A stretch of 5,226 nt of DNA from Planctomycetia bacterium (GCA_005773755.1 SXHE01000331.1:1-5226), one strand, 5' to 3'; counted from the stretch's first letter, positions 1 to 5,226 are shown. The notes: generated from the letters alone by a model not told the origin. Translations and numbers: made by a program.

Positions 1-668
1 GCATCTTCATCGCGGGCGCGGACCTGAACTTGCTCCAGAACGCGCCCGGCCCGAACGACCCCGACGTGCGGGCGTTCATCGATCTGGGTCTGCGCGTGTT
101 GGAGCAACTGGAAGCGCTCCCCTTCCCCACCTGCGCCGCCATCGACGGCGCGGCCCTCGGCGGCGGGTTGGAGGTCGCACTCGCGTGCGACGTGCGCATC
201 GCCGGCACGAACCCGAAGGTGCAACTCGGCCTACCGGAAGTGAAGCTCGGCCTGATTCCGGGCTGGGGCGGGTCGCAGCGGTTGCCGCGCCTCATCGGGC
301 TTTCGGAAGCGTCCGAGATGGTGGTGAGCGGGCACGCGGACGAGGCCGATACGTGCCTGGGTAACGGGCTGGTGGCGCGCGTCGTCGCCTCGAACCGGCT
401 GATCGAGGAGGCGTGCGCGGCGGTTCGCGGAGCCGGCGCGGCCCGCGCGAAGAAGTTCGCTCCGCTGTCCGCGACGGACCGGGAGAGCACCATCGCCGCC
501 GGGTCCAACTCGACCGCGGCGCGCGAGGCGATTCGCGTGATGGAACTGGGCGCGGGGTTGCCGCTCGCGGCGGCGATCAAGCTCGAAACGGAAGCGTTCC
601 TGCGGCTCACCGGGTCGGACGAGTCGAAGCGCCTGATCGCCGCCTTCTTCGCCAGCCGCAAGAAGTGA
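1..668 (+). CDS. Enoyl-CoA hydratase/isomerase (crotonase) family protein, 5' end missing
   Basis: This is the C-terminal 221 residues of a crotonase-fold enzyme; the first complete codon is at position 3. Members usually have about 260 residues, so roughly 40 N-terminal residues lie outside the window. The visible part opens with IFIAGADL, the family's oxyanion-hole segment. GGGLEVALACD follows, and its Glu (codon 171-173) aligns with the first catalytic Glu of enoyl-CoA hydratase. Next comes LGLPEVKLGLIPGWGGSQRL, whose Glu (codon 237-239) aligns with the second. Having both acids favours true hydratase activity, adding water to a trans-2-enoyl-CoA in beta-oxidation or a related pathway, over isomerase-only relatives. 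Substrate chain length cannot be read from the sequence. A TTG codon at 30 could be taken as a start, but the oxyanion-hole motif lies upstream in the same frame, so the gene continues to the left. The protein is probably cytoplasmic: no membrane segment is visible. It ends in a Lys-rich tail with a TGA stop. Confidence 0.93.
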   Translation, partial: IFIAGADLNLLQNAPGPNDPDVRAFIDLGLRVLEQLEALPFPTCAAIDGAALGGGLEVALACDVRIAGTNPKVQLGLPEVKLGLIPGWGGSQRLPRLIGLSEASEMVVSGHADEADTCLGNGLVARVVASNRLIEEACAAVRGAGAARAKKFAPLSATDRESTIAAGSNSTAAREAIRVMELGAGLPLAAAIKLETEAFLRLTGSDESKRLIAAFFASRKK

Positions 669-686
669 GGCGAGCTATCAGCCTTT

Positions 687-721
687 TGTCCTCTGTTTTC
701 TGTCCTCTGTCCTCTGTCCTC
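687..721. repeat. Heptamer tandem repeat (TGTCCTC)x5
   Basis: Five in-phase 7-base units fill most of the 62-base gap between the hydratase and rdgB. They read TGTCCTC, TGTTTTC, TGTCCTC, TGTCCTC, TGTCCTC; the second differs at two positions. The tract is almost pure pyrimidine on the + strand and ends 9 bases before the rdgB ATG, where a purine-rich ribosome binding site would normally lie. It resembles the short tandemly repeated heptamers known between genes in cyanobacteria, but no specific family is claimed. Confidence 0.85.
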
Positions 722-730
722 TGACTGCCC

Positions 731-1333
731 ATGATCCGCCTCGTGCTCGGTTCGCGCAACAAGAAGAAGCTGAAGGAAATGCTCGCGCTGCTGGGCGACC
801 TGCCGCTGGACCTGACCGATCTCACGCCGTACCCGGACGCGCCGGAGGTCGAGGAGACCGCGGACACCTTCATCGGCAACGCCACCCTCAAGGCGAGGCA
901 GCTCGCCCCCGCGCTGAACGCGTGGGTGATCGGCGAAGACAGCGGGCTATGCGTGCCGGCGCTCGGGGGCGCACCGGGCGTGTACTCCGCGCGCTACGCC
1001 GGTACGCACGGCGACGATCAGGCCAACAACGACAAGCTGCTTCGCGAGATGGCCGCTCTCACCGGCGACGCGCGGGCCGCGTACTACGTTAGCACCGCGG
1101 TCCTCGCCGACCCCGCGGGCACGGTGGTCGCGTCGGTGGAGGGCCGGTGCCACGGCGTCATCGTGGGCGCGCGGCGCGGCACCGGCGGGTTCGGCTACGA
1201 CCCGCTGTTCCTCGTGCCCGAATACGGGCAAACCTTCGGCGAACTCCCGCCCGACGTGAAGCGGCAGATGAGCCACCGCGCGCGGGCCTTCGAGCAACTG
1301 CGCCCCGTCGTCGAACGCGAAATGGTGGGGTGA
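731..1333 (+). CDS. rdgB: Non-canonical purine NTP pyrophosphatase (XTP/dITP diphosphatase, RdgB/HAM1 family)
   Basis: This enzyme hydrolyses dITP, ITP and XTP to the monophosphate plus pyrophosphate, keeping deaminated purines out of DNA and RNA; it is cytoplasmic and normally dimeric. The 200 residues match the family's usual length. Family motifs appear in order: GSRNKKKLKE near the N-terminus (residues 7-16, nucleotide and phosphate loop), FIGNATLKAR (47-56, with the conserved Lys54), GEDSGLCVPAL (68-78, acidic metal and catalytic site with Glu69 and Asp70), GVYSARYAG (83-91), GGFGYDPLF (152-160, base-recognition loop) and KRQMSHRARAF (177-187, whose Ser-His-Arg contacts the base and phosphate). 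Nothing essential is missing. The ATG at 731 is the only sensible start because the first motif begins six residues in. No Shine-Dalgarno is visible, since the preceding bases are the pyrimidine-rich heptamer repeat. The next gene starts 3 bases after the stop, which suggests one transcript and coupled translation. Confidence 0.95.
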   Translation: MIRLVLGSRNKKKLKEMLALLGDLPLDLTDLTPYPDAPEVEETADTFIGNATLKARQLAPALNAWVIGEDSGLCVPALGGAPGVYSARYAGTHGDDQANNDKLLREMAALTGDARAAYYVSTAVLADPAGTVVASVEGRCHGVIVGARRGTGGFGYDPLFLVPEYGQTFGELPPDVKRQMSHRARAFEQLRPVVEREMVG

Positions 1334-1336
1334 ACC

Positions 1337-2275
1337 GTGAGCTTCTCGGAACTGCAATCCGACATCGCGGCGTTCCGGCACTACATGCAGTCCGAGCGCG
1401 GCATGAGCGACAACACCGTGCAGGCCTACGGCCGCGACCTGGACCGGTTCGCGAAGTGGGTCGTCATCGTCCGGCTCGCGGACTACCACAAGCCGACGCT
1501 CAAGGAACTGGCGAGCTACGTGGGGTTCCTCCACGACGAGAAGCTCGCCCCGCCGAGCATCGCCCGGCACCTCGTCGCGCTCAAGATGTTCTACCGGTTC
1601 CTCAAGATGGAAGAGCGGGCCGACGCCACCGCCGTTGACCTGCTCGGTTCGCCGAAGCTGTGGGAGCGCGTGCCCGAAGTGCTGCCACCCACCGCGGTCG
1701 AGGCGCTAGTCAACGCCCCGCAAGCGGGCGACCGGTTCTACCTGCGCGACCGGGCGATGCTCGAAACGCTGTACGCGACCGGGTGCCGCGCGTCCGAGGT
1801 CGTTGATCTGAAGCTGGCCGACGTGTACCTGGACGCGGCGTTCCTCAAGTGTTTCGGCAAGGGGAGCAAGCAGCGCGTGGTGCCGCTGGGGTCGCACGCG
1901 GTGGCGGCGCTGCGGGCGTACATCGGCGGCGCGTCGAAGGAGGGCGGGCGCACGACCACCGGCGGCGCGGACGTGGTGTTCGTGAGCAAGACCGGCCGGC
2001 CGCTGACCCGCATCCACCTGTGGGCGCTGGTGAAGAAGTACGGCAAGCGGGCCGGTCTGCCGAGCACGGTCAGCCCGCACACGCTGCGACACAGCTTCGC
2101 AACGCACCTGCTCAGCGGCGGCGCGGACCTGCGCGCGGTTCAGGAGATGTTGGGCCACGCCTCGATTCAGACGACGCAGATTTACACCCACGTAGACCGC
2201 GACCGCCTCAAGGCGCTGCACCGCCAGTTCCACCCGAAGGGGCAGGCGACAGATGTGGAGAAGCCCAAAGTGTGA
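1337..2275 (+). CDS. xerD: Tyrosine recombinase, XerD-like (XerC/XerD family)
   Basis: This is a 312-residue site-specific recombinase; the Xer family usually has about 300. An N-terminal SAM-like core-binding domain (about 8-95) contains FRHYMQSERGMSDNTVQAY, the typical Xer opening. The catalytic domain (about 115-295) shows all six active-site residues: Arg151 in GCRASEVVDL, Lys175 in FGKGSKQRVVPL, His248 and Arg251 in SPHTLRHSFATHLL, His274 in LGHASIQTTQIYTHV, and the nucleophile Tyr283. The tail DRDRLKALHRQFHPK resembles XerD more than XerC. The expected role is resolving chromosome dimers at dif with a XerC partner and FtsK; no partner gene or dif site is seen here, and a single-recombinase system is possible. 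The GTG at 1337 is chosen because it keeps the whole first helix and follows a G-rich stretch (1327-1330). The next in-frame ATG (1385) would cut into the domain. About 15 residues (199-213, Gly/Thr-rich) before ADVVFVS look like a loop insertion. Confidence 0.93.
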   Translation: MSFSELQSDIAAFRHYMQSERGMSDNTVQAYGRDLDRFAKWVVIVRLADYHKPTLKELASYVGFLHDEKLAPPSIARHLVALKMFYRFLKMEERADATAVDLLGSPKLWERVPEVLPPTAVEALVNAPQAGDRFYLRDRAMLETLYATGCRASEVVDLKLADVYLDAAFLKCFGKGSKQRVVPLGSHAVAALRAYIGGASKEGGRTTTGGADVVFVSKTGRPLTRIHLWALVKKYGKRAGLPSTVSPHTLRHSFATHLLSGGADLRAVQEMLGHASIQTTQIYTHVDRDRLKALHRQFHPKGQATDVEKPKV

Positions 2276-2289
2276 GCCGCTTGCGGCTT
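2274..2289. terminator. Small stem-loop between convergent xerD-like gene and miaA (possible bidirectional terminator)
   Basis: The bases GAGCCG CTTG CGGCTT can fold into a 6-bp stem (one G-U pair) closed by a CTTG tetraloop, a stable loop type when closed by G-C. The stem starts inside the xerD stop codon and lies 11 bases beyond the miaA stop on the other strand. Neither side has a T-tract, so it does not look like a classical intrinsic terminator. Its position between two converging genes is the main argument for a role in transcript ends. Sixteen of its bases recur exactly at 2649-2664. Confidence 0.35.
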
Positions 2290-2291
2290 CG
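2276..2291 (+). repeat. 16-base exact repeat, intergenic copy
   Basis: GCCGCTTGCGGCTTCG occurs here between the xerD-like gene and miaA, and again at 2649-2664 in the same orientation. Its first half is a near-palindrome (GCCGC TT GCGGC), the type seen in dispersed hairpin repeats of high-GC genomes. Confidence 0.6.
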
Positions 2292-2299
2292 CGAGCGCC

Positions 2300-3256
2300 T
2301 CATTCCCCCCACGCCTTCAGCACCTGCTCTTGAACGCCCGGCGCGTCGGACGCGACCGGCACCAGCGCGGGCAGGTGACGGAACCACGTCAATTGGCGCT
2401 TCGCGAACTGGCGGGTGCGCGTGCGGATCAGCTCCGCGGTCGCGCCCCAGTCGCCGCCGGCGTCCAGCCATTCGAGCAGTTCGCGATAGCCGAGTGCTTG
2501 CCCGGCCTCGCGGCTGAGTGGGTGCGGCAGGTCGCGCAGCCGGCGCACCTCGTCGAGCCAGCCGGCCGCGAACATCGCATCGACGCGCCGGTTGATGCGG
2601 TCGTACAGCACCTCGCGCGGCAGTTCCAGCACCACACCGGGGATCGGGGCCGCTTGCGGCTTCGGCCGTTCGTCCGAGGCGAACGCGGGCGTGTCCCACG
2701 TCTGCTGCCAGTCGGAGATCGGCTTGCCGGTCAGCGCGTGGACCTCCAGCGCGCGGACCACGCGGCGCACGTCGTTGGGGTGCAACCGGGCCGCGGTCTT
2801 CGCATCGACCGCCGCGAGCCGCGCGTGAATCGCCGCGTTCCCGTCCCGCGCGGCTTCCGCTTCGAGCGCCGCGCGCAGCACCGCGTCCGCGGGCGGGCCG
2901 TCGAACAGGCCGTGCAGCAGTGCCTTCAGATAGAAGGGCGTACCACCGACGAAGATGGGGCGCTTGCCGCGCGCGGTGATGTCCGCGCACGCCGCTTCCG
3001 CCCGCGCGAGCCACCACGCGACCGTGAGCGACGCCCACGGGTCGAGCACGTCGAGCAGGTGGTGCGGCACGCGGGCGCGCTCCGCGGCGGTCGGCTTCGC
3101 GGTGCCGATGTCCATGCCGCGGTACACGGTCATGGAGTCGAGGGCGACGATCTCGCCGCCGACGCGCGCGGCCAGGTCGAGCGCGAGTGCGGACTTCCCG
3201 CACGCGGTCGGGCCGGTCAGAATCAGGGCGCTGGCGAACGCGGACATGCCCGGCAT
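2300..3256 (-). CDS. miaA: tRNA dimethylallyltransferase
   Basis: MiaA transfers the dimethylallyl group of DMAPP to N6 of A37 in tRNAs reading UNN codons, giving i6A, which steadies codon-anticodon pairing. With the start at 3256 the protein has 318 residues, matching the family. Visible motifs are the P-loop GPTACGKS (15-22), EIVALDSMTVYRGMDIGTAKPT (35-56, carrying the conserved Asp40 and the DIGTAKP signature), PHHLLDVLDP (64-73), FVGGTPFYLKALLHGL (102-117), HPNDVRRVVRALEVHALTGKPIS in the middle, and RQFAKRQLTWFRHLP near the C-terminus, a conserved signature of this enzyme. The frame stays open to 3364, but nothing upstream of 3256 resembles MiaA and it would overlap the divergent gene. 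A second ATG at 3247 (315 residues) is equally compatible. AAGGG lies 11 bases upstream of the 3256 ATG, a long but usable spacing. A segment around residues 200-205 (KPQAAP) is encoded by a copy of the 16-base repeat also found at 2276-2291. Confidence 0.95.
   Translation of the reverse strand: MPGMSAFASALILTGPTACGKSALALDLAARVGGEIVALDSMTVYRGMDIGTAKPTAAERARVPHHLLDVLDPWASLTVAWWLARAEAACADITARGKRPIFVGGTPFYLKALLHGLFDGPPADAVLRAALEAEAARDGNAAIHARLAAVDAKTAARLHPNDVRRVVRALEVHALTGKPISDWQQTWDTPAFASDERPKPQAAPIPGVVLELPREVLYDRINRRVDAMFAAGWLDEVRRLRDLPHPLSREAGQALGYRELLEWLDAGGDWGATAELIRTRTRQFAKRQLTWFRHLPALVPVASDAPGVQEQVLKAWGE
2649..2664 (+). repeat. 16-base exact repeat, copy inside miaA
   Basis: This is an exact second copy of GCCGCTTGCGGCTTCG, here inside the coding region of miaA on its template strand. 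It encodes part of a Pro/Lys/Ala-rich linker that does not belong to any conserved MiaA motif. Whether it came from insertion of a mobile short repeat or from chance in GC-rich DNA is not decided by the window alone. Confidence 0.55.
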
Positions 3257-3260
3257 TGTA
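3255..3260 (-). promoter_or_regulatory. Possible -10 element for miaA overlapping its first ATG
   Basis: On the - strand the bases TACAAT (one change from TATAAT) run into the ATG at 3256. A start site 7-8 bases downstream would fall at the second ATG (3247), implying a leaderless message starting there. No good -35 element is visible at the usual distance, so this is a weak call. Confidence 0.25.
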
Positions 3261-3270
3261 GCACGCGCCC

Positions 3271-3299
3271 TTGCGGACCCGTACCGCGCCCGGAACAAT
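3271..3299 (+). promoter_or_regulatory. Possible sigma-70-type promoter for the leucine-rich-repeat gene
   Basis: TTGCGG (3271-3276) and AACAAT (3294-3299) are separated by exactly 17 bases. A start site 7 bases after the -10 element would fall on the A of the ATG at 3306, so the transcript could be leaderless. That agrees with the absence of a clear Shine-Dalgarno; only AGG lies near the start. Both hexamers are imperfect matches to consensus. Confidence 0.3.
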
Positions 3300-3305
3300 A
3301 GGCCT

Positions 3306-4790
3306 ATGACATCCGACCGCGACGCCCTGCTCGCCGCCATCCGCGCCAACGCGGACGAGGACACCCCGCGCCTGATGTTCGCCGACTGGCTCGACGAGAA
3401 CGACGACCCGGACCGGGCCGAGTTCGTCCGCCTCCAGTGCGAACTGGCGCGGCTGACCGACGACGACGGCGACAGCCAGCCGCTGTACGAGTTCCTCCGC
3501 GACCGCGACTACGTGACCCGCCCGTCGGCCGACTGGACCCGGATCGACGACGGTATCCACCGGCGGCTCGCGCTCTCCATGCGCGCCGCCGACCTGCTCA
3601 AGCGGCACACCGTGCTGTGGCTCCCGCGACTGCCGAAGTCGTACAAGGTGACGTGGCACGGCTTCGGCCGCGGGTTCCCGGACCGCGTCGAGCTGGGCAC
3701 CTTTCGCAAGCTCGGCCCGGTGGCGAACCGGCTCCGCGCCGCGGCCCCCACCGTCACGCTCGTCACACACGAACTGACCGTCGAGCACGTCGAGCGGCTG
3801 GGCGACGCCGGTTTGCTCGACTGGATCAGCGGGCTGGAGCTGAGCAGCGATTCCGGCGCGGGGCTGCGCGAGCTGGGCCACCGACCGGAAGCCGCCGGCG
3901 TGCGGAGCGTTCGCGTGGGATACAACACTGCCGCCGAGACCGCGGAGGCGCTGGGTGAGTGCCCGCACTGGACAGGCCTGCGCGAACTCGACCTGATCGA
4001 AACGGTGGTGTACGCGGGCACCGCCGAGGCGCTGTTCCGCGCCCCGAACCTGCGCTCATTGAAGCGCCTTCGGATACACGGCGGTTACTGGACCGCCAAC
4101 ACGGTCGCCGCACTCGCGGCCGGCGGGTTCGCCGACCTCACGCACCTGCGGCTGTCGAGTTGCGACCTGAACGACGACGCGGCCGAGGCGCTGGCCGCGT
4201 GCCCGGACCTCGCCCGGCTCCGCACCCTCGACCTCGACCACAACAACCTGAGCGGCCGCGGCGTCACGGCGCTCATGTGCTCGCCGCACCTCGCCAACGT
4301 CGCGTTCCTGGGGTTGGAAAGCAACCCGGCCGCCGGCCTCGACGCGAAGAAGCTCGCGGCCCTCGCGCCCGCCGGCCTGCGGATGTTCCACGCCCACGAC
4401 TGCCGGTTCACCACCGCCGACGTGCGCGCCCTGGCCCGGTGCCCGCGCCTGCGCACCCTCTGGTACCTGGACCTGGACGGCAACGACCTGCGCACGGCCG
4501 CGGTGCGCGAGCTGGTGCGCGGGTTCGGGAAGTGGTGCCCGCCGATCCTGTGGATGACCCATAACCGCATCGACGACCGGGGCGCGGAGCTGCTGGCGAA
4601 CTGGAAGGCCGCCCGCGCGCTCCGCGTGCTGCATCTGAAGTTCAACGCCGGCATGACCGACGCCGGCGCGCGGGCGCTGCTCGACAGCCCGAACCTGACC
4701 GGCCTCGACGGGTTGGGCGTGGACACCGCCAGCGACGACCTCACCGCGCGCCTGAAGGCGCGGTTCCGCCGGTCGCCGACCTACTACTGA
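3306..4790 (+). CDS. TIGR02996 domain-containing leucine-rich-repeat protein
   Basis: This is a 494-residue protein of unknown function. Residues 1-50 match the planctomycete repeat-companion domain TIGR02996: an N-terminal helix, then PRLMFADWLDENDDPDRAEFVRLQCELARL. In Gemmata this domain sits at the N-terminus of many paralogues that carry LRR or other repeats. A linker (about 51-145) with no recognised motif follows. From about residue 174 to the end there are eleven or twelve leucine-rich repeats of the ribonuclease-inhibitor-like pattern LxxLxLxxNxLxxxGxxAL. Their first hydrophobic positions are at 174, 199, 225, 252, 278, 305, 332, 358, 385, 412, 439 and probably 464, a very even 25-27 residue period. 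Such solenoids usually bind proteins. There is no signal peptide or membrane segment, so the protein is probably cytoplasmic. The frame is open upstream to 2955, but ATG 3306 is chosen because the TIGR02996 domain begins there and upstream codons overlap miaA. It diverges from miaA and appears monocistronic. Confidence 0.9.
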   Translation: MTSDRDALLAAIRANADEDTPRLMFADWLDENDDPDRAEFVRLQCELARLTDDDGDSQPLYEFLRDRDYVTRPSADWTRIDDGIHRRLALSMRAADLLKRHTVLWLPRLPKSYKVTWHGFGRGFPDRVELGTFRKLGPVANRLRAAAPTVTLVTHELTVEHVERLGDAGLLDWISGLELSSDSGAGLRELGHRPEAAGVRSVRVGYNTAAETAEALGECPHWTGLRELDLIETVVYAGTAEALFRAPNLRSLKRLRIHGGYWTANTVAALAAGGFADLTHLRLSSCDLNDDAAEALAACPDLARLRTLDLDHNNLSGRGVTALMCSPHLANVAFLGLESNPAAGLDAKKLAALAPAGLRMFHAHDCRFTTADVRALARCPRLRTLWYLDLDGNDLRTAAVRELVRGFGKWCPPILWMTHNRIDDRGAELLANWKAARALRVLHLKFNAGMTDAGARALLDSPNLTGLDGLGVDTASDDLTARLKARFRRSPTYY

Positions 4791-4806
4791 CACCCGGCCG
4801 ATCGGG

Positions 4807-4822
4807 GCGAATTGGTATTCGC
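4807..4822 (+). terminator. Perfect 6-bp hairpin downstream of the leucine-rich-repeat gene
   Basis: GCGAAT TGGT ATTCGC forms a perfect 6-bp stem with a 4-base loop, starting 17 bases after the TGA. No run of T follows, so it may be a 3'-end-stabilising or factor-assisted termination hairpin rather than a classical intrinsic terminator. Confidence 0.4.
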
Positions 4823-4862
4823 GCGAACGTGTTGCACAAGGCACCTCCGTTGAATGTCCTCG

Positions 4863-4972
4863 GTGTGGTCCGCTCGCTCCGCGAGCGGTGTCGAGCGCGT
4901 TGTGTGACTCGGCGAATCCTTCCGCAGCTAAAGAATCTGCACAGCCCCGCTCGCTCCGCGAGCGGGCCACAC
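4863..4972. repeat. REPIN-like pair of inverted palindromic repeats
   Basis: Two copies of the 19-base palindrome CCGCTCGCTCCGCGAGCGG lie at 4870-4888 and 4947-4965. Each folds into an 8-bp stem (9-bp for the second, 4946-4966) with a TCC loop. The flanks show that the copies face each other: GTGTGG plus T precedes the first (4863-4869), and G plus CCACAC follows the second (4966-4972), the reverse complement apart from one T/C difference. The 57 bases between the stems are unrelated. This is the layout of REP doublets (REPIN/BIME) in other bacteria: two hairpins that can also pair with each other into one long stem. Confidence 0.7.
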
Positions 4973-5016
4973 TGAAAGCGGGCGACTCGATCACCCGCAG
5001 CACAACACGTCACCGT

Positions 5017-5061
5017 TAGAATGTCGCCCGGTCGCTCCGTCACCTCTCGTTCGCATACTAT
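5017..5061 (+). promoter_or_regulatory. Candidate promoter -10 hexamers upstream of the last gene
   Basis: TAGAAT (5017-5022, five of six consensus bases) and TACTAT (5056-5061, four of six) lie in a stretch that is richer in A and T than the rest of the window. Neither has a convincing -35 partner at 16-18 bases. One of them could drive the gene starting at 5181, leaving a leader of roughly 110-150 bases. Confidence 0.3.
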
Positions 5062-5161
5062 ACGCACATCCATTTCCGGTCAAGGACCGTTGGCGGCAAT
5101 TATTCGGCACGGTGGGTGCATTCTCTTCTGACGGTCAGTCGCCGACCGCCCGAAAACTAAC

Positions 5162-5173
5162 CTCCGACCGGAG
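5162..5173 (+). promoter_or_regulatory. Ribosome binding site held in a small hairpin
   Basis: GGAG at 5170-5173 sits 7 bases before the ATG at 5181, the best Shine-Dalgarno in the window. It is preceded by CTCC (5162-5165), so CTCC GACC GGAG can fold into a 4-bp hairpin that would hide the ribosome binding site. The hairpin is short, so occlusion would be partial at best. Confidence 0.5.
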
Positions 5174-5180
5174 ATGAGAT

Positions 5181-5226
5181 ATGACACGCATCCCAGGAAT
5201 AAACAACCTCGCGAGCCGCGACCGCA
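5181..5226 (+). CDS. Start of an unidentified gene, cut by the window end
   Basis: Fifteen complete codons are visible (MTRIPGINNLASRDR), too few to assign a family. The call rests on the GGAG Shine-Dalgarno at optimal distance, the promoter-like sequence upstream and the open frame. A competing ATG at 5174 in another frame is also open to the window edge, but it directly abuts the GGAG and is therefore unlikely to be used. Confidence 0.45.
   Translation, partial: MTRIPGINNLASRDR

Larger units (their letters stand above)
4791..5180. other. 390-base intergenic region without a convincing gene
   Basis: No reading frame here resembles a protein; the long frames crossing it on the - strand are antisense to the leucine-rich-repeat gene. 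It contains a hairpin at 4807-4822, a pair of inverted palindromic repeats at 4863-4972, then an AT-richer stretch with candidate promoter hexamers and pentamer repeats leading to the next gene. I see no tRNA, rRNA or recognisable riboswitch. Confidence 0.7.

Noticed and set aside
30..32. TTG as the start codon of the hydratase.
   Set aside because: The oxyanion-hole motif IFIAGADL is encoded just upstream in the same frame, so the gene runs in from outside the window.
1337..2275. The tyrosine recombinase as the integrase of a mobile element.
   Set aside because: Its length, N-terminal domain and XerD-like tail fit the housekeeping Xer type. There is no adjacent tRNA, attachment repeat or cargo, and it sits directly behind rdgB.
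2955..3305. Upstream extension of the leucine-rich-repeat gene, whose frame stays open from 2955.
   Set aside because: The extra 117 residues run antisense through the start of miaA, resemble nothing, and precede a clean TIGR02996 N-terminus at 3306.
3257..3364. N-terminal extension of miaA up to 3364.
   Set aside because: It would overlap the start of the divergent gene and adds residues absent from the MiaA family, which begins shortly before the P-loop.
2208..3968. A long - strand reading frame of 586 codons spanning miaA and half of the leucine-rich-repeat gene.
   Set aside because: Its translation is Arg/Ala/Gly-rich low-complexity shadow sequence in the wrong frame for miaA. Such frames are common in high-GC DNA.
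4870..4965. Two identical 19-base repeats 77 bases apart could suggest a minimal CRISPR array.
   Set aside because: The repeats are short perfect palindromes with inverted flanks, there are only two, and the 57-base gap is too long for a spacer. A REPIN-like doublet explains all features.
4056..5003. A - strand reading frame of 315 codons covering the end of the leucine-rich-repeat gene and the intergenic region.
   Set aside because: Most of it is antisense to well-formed repeats, and the remainder runs through the palindromic repeats. No domain or ribosome binding site supports it.
5174..5226. ATG at 5174 as the start of the last gene.
   Set aside because: The GGAG lies immediately against it, leaving no spacing, whereas the ATG at 5181 has an ideal 7-base spacing.

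Overview
The high GC content, GC-ending codons and dense gene packing fit a Gemmata-type planctomycete. The strongest pointer is the gene at 3306-4790. Its N-terminus matches the 'repeat-companion' domain TIGR02996, which is expanded in Gemmata, and it is followed by leucine-rich repeats. The lineage call is an inference from that domain and from composition; no rRNA or other marker gene is present.

Layout. Positions 1-2275 carry three genes on the + strand: the 3' part of an enoyl-CoA hydratase/isomerase family gene, an ITPase-type house-cleaning nucleotidase (rdgB), and a XerC/XerD-type tyrosine recombinase (xerD-like). rdgB and xerD are 3 bases apart and are probably co-transcribed. The hydratase and rdgB are separated by 62 bases holding a pyrimidine-rich heptamer tandem repeat. 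The xerD-like gene converges on miaA (tRNA dimethylallyltransferase, - strand, 2300-3256) across a 24-base gap that holds a small stem-loop. miaA and the leucine-rich-repeat gene then diverge from a 49-base intergenic region.

Positions 4791-5180 have no convincing gene. They hold a perfect 6-bp hairpin just after the leucine-rich-repeat gene, a REPIN-like pair of inverted palindromic repeats (4863-4972), and an AT-richer leader with repeated CGGTC/GACCG pentamers. That leader ends in a good ribosome binding site in front of a new reading frame starting at 5181, which is cut by the window edge.

Functionally the window is mostly housekeeping: fatty acid or CoA-thioester metabolism, nucleotide-pool sanitation, chromosome-dimer resolution and tRNA modification. 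It also holds one lineage-typical repeat protein of unknown function. I see no defence island, mobile element, CRISPR array or biosynthetic cluster. The most unusual material is the short repeats and structured segments between the genes.
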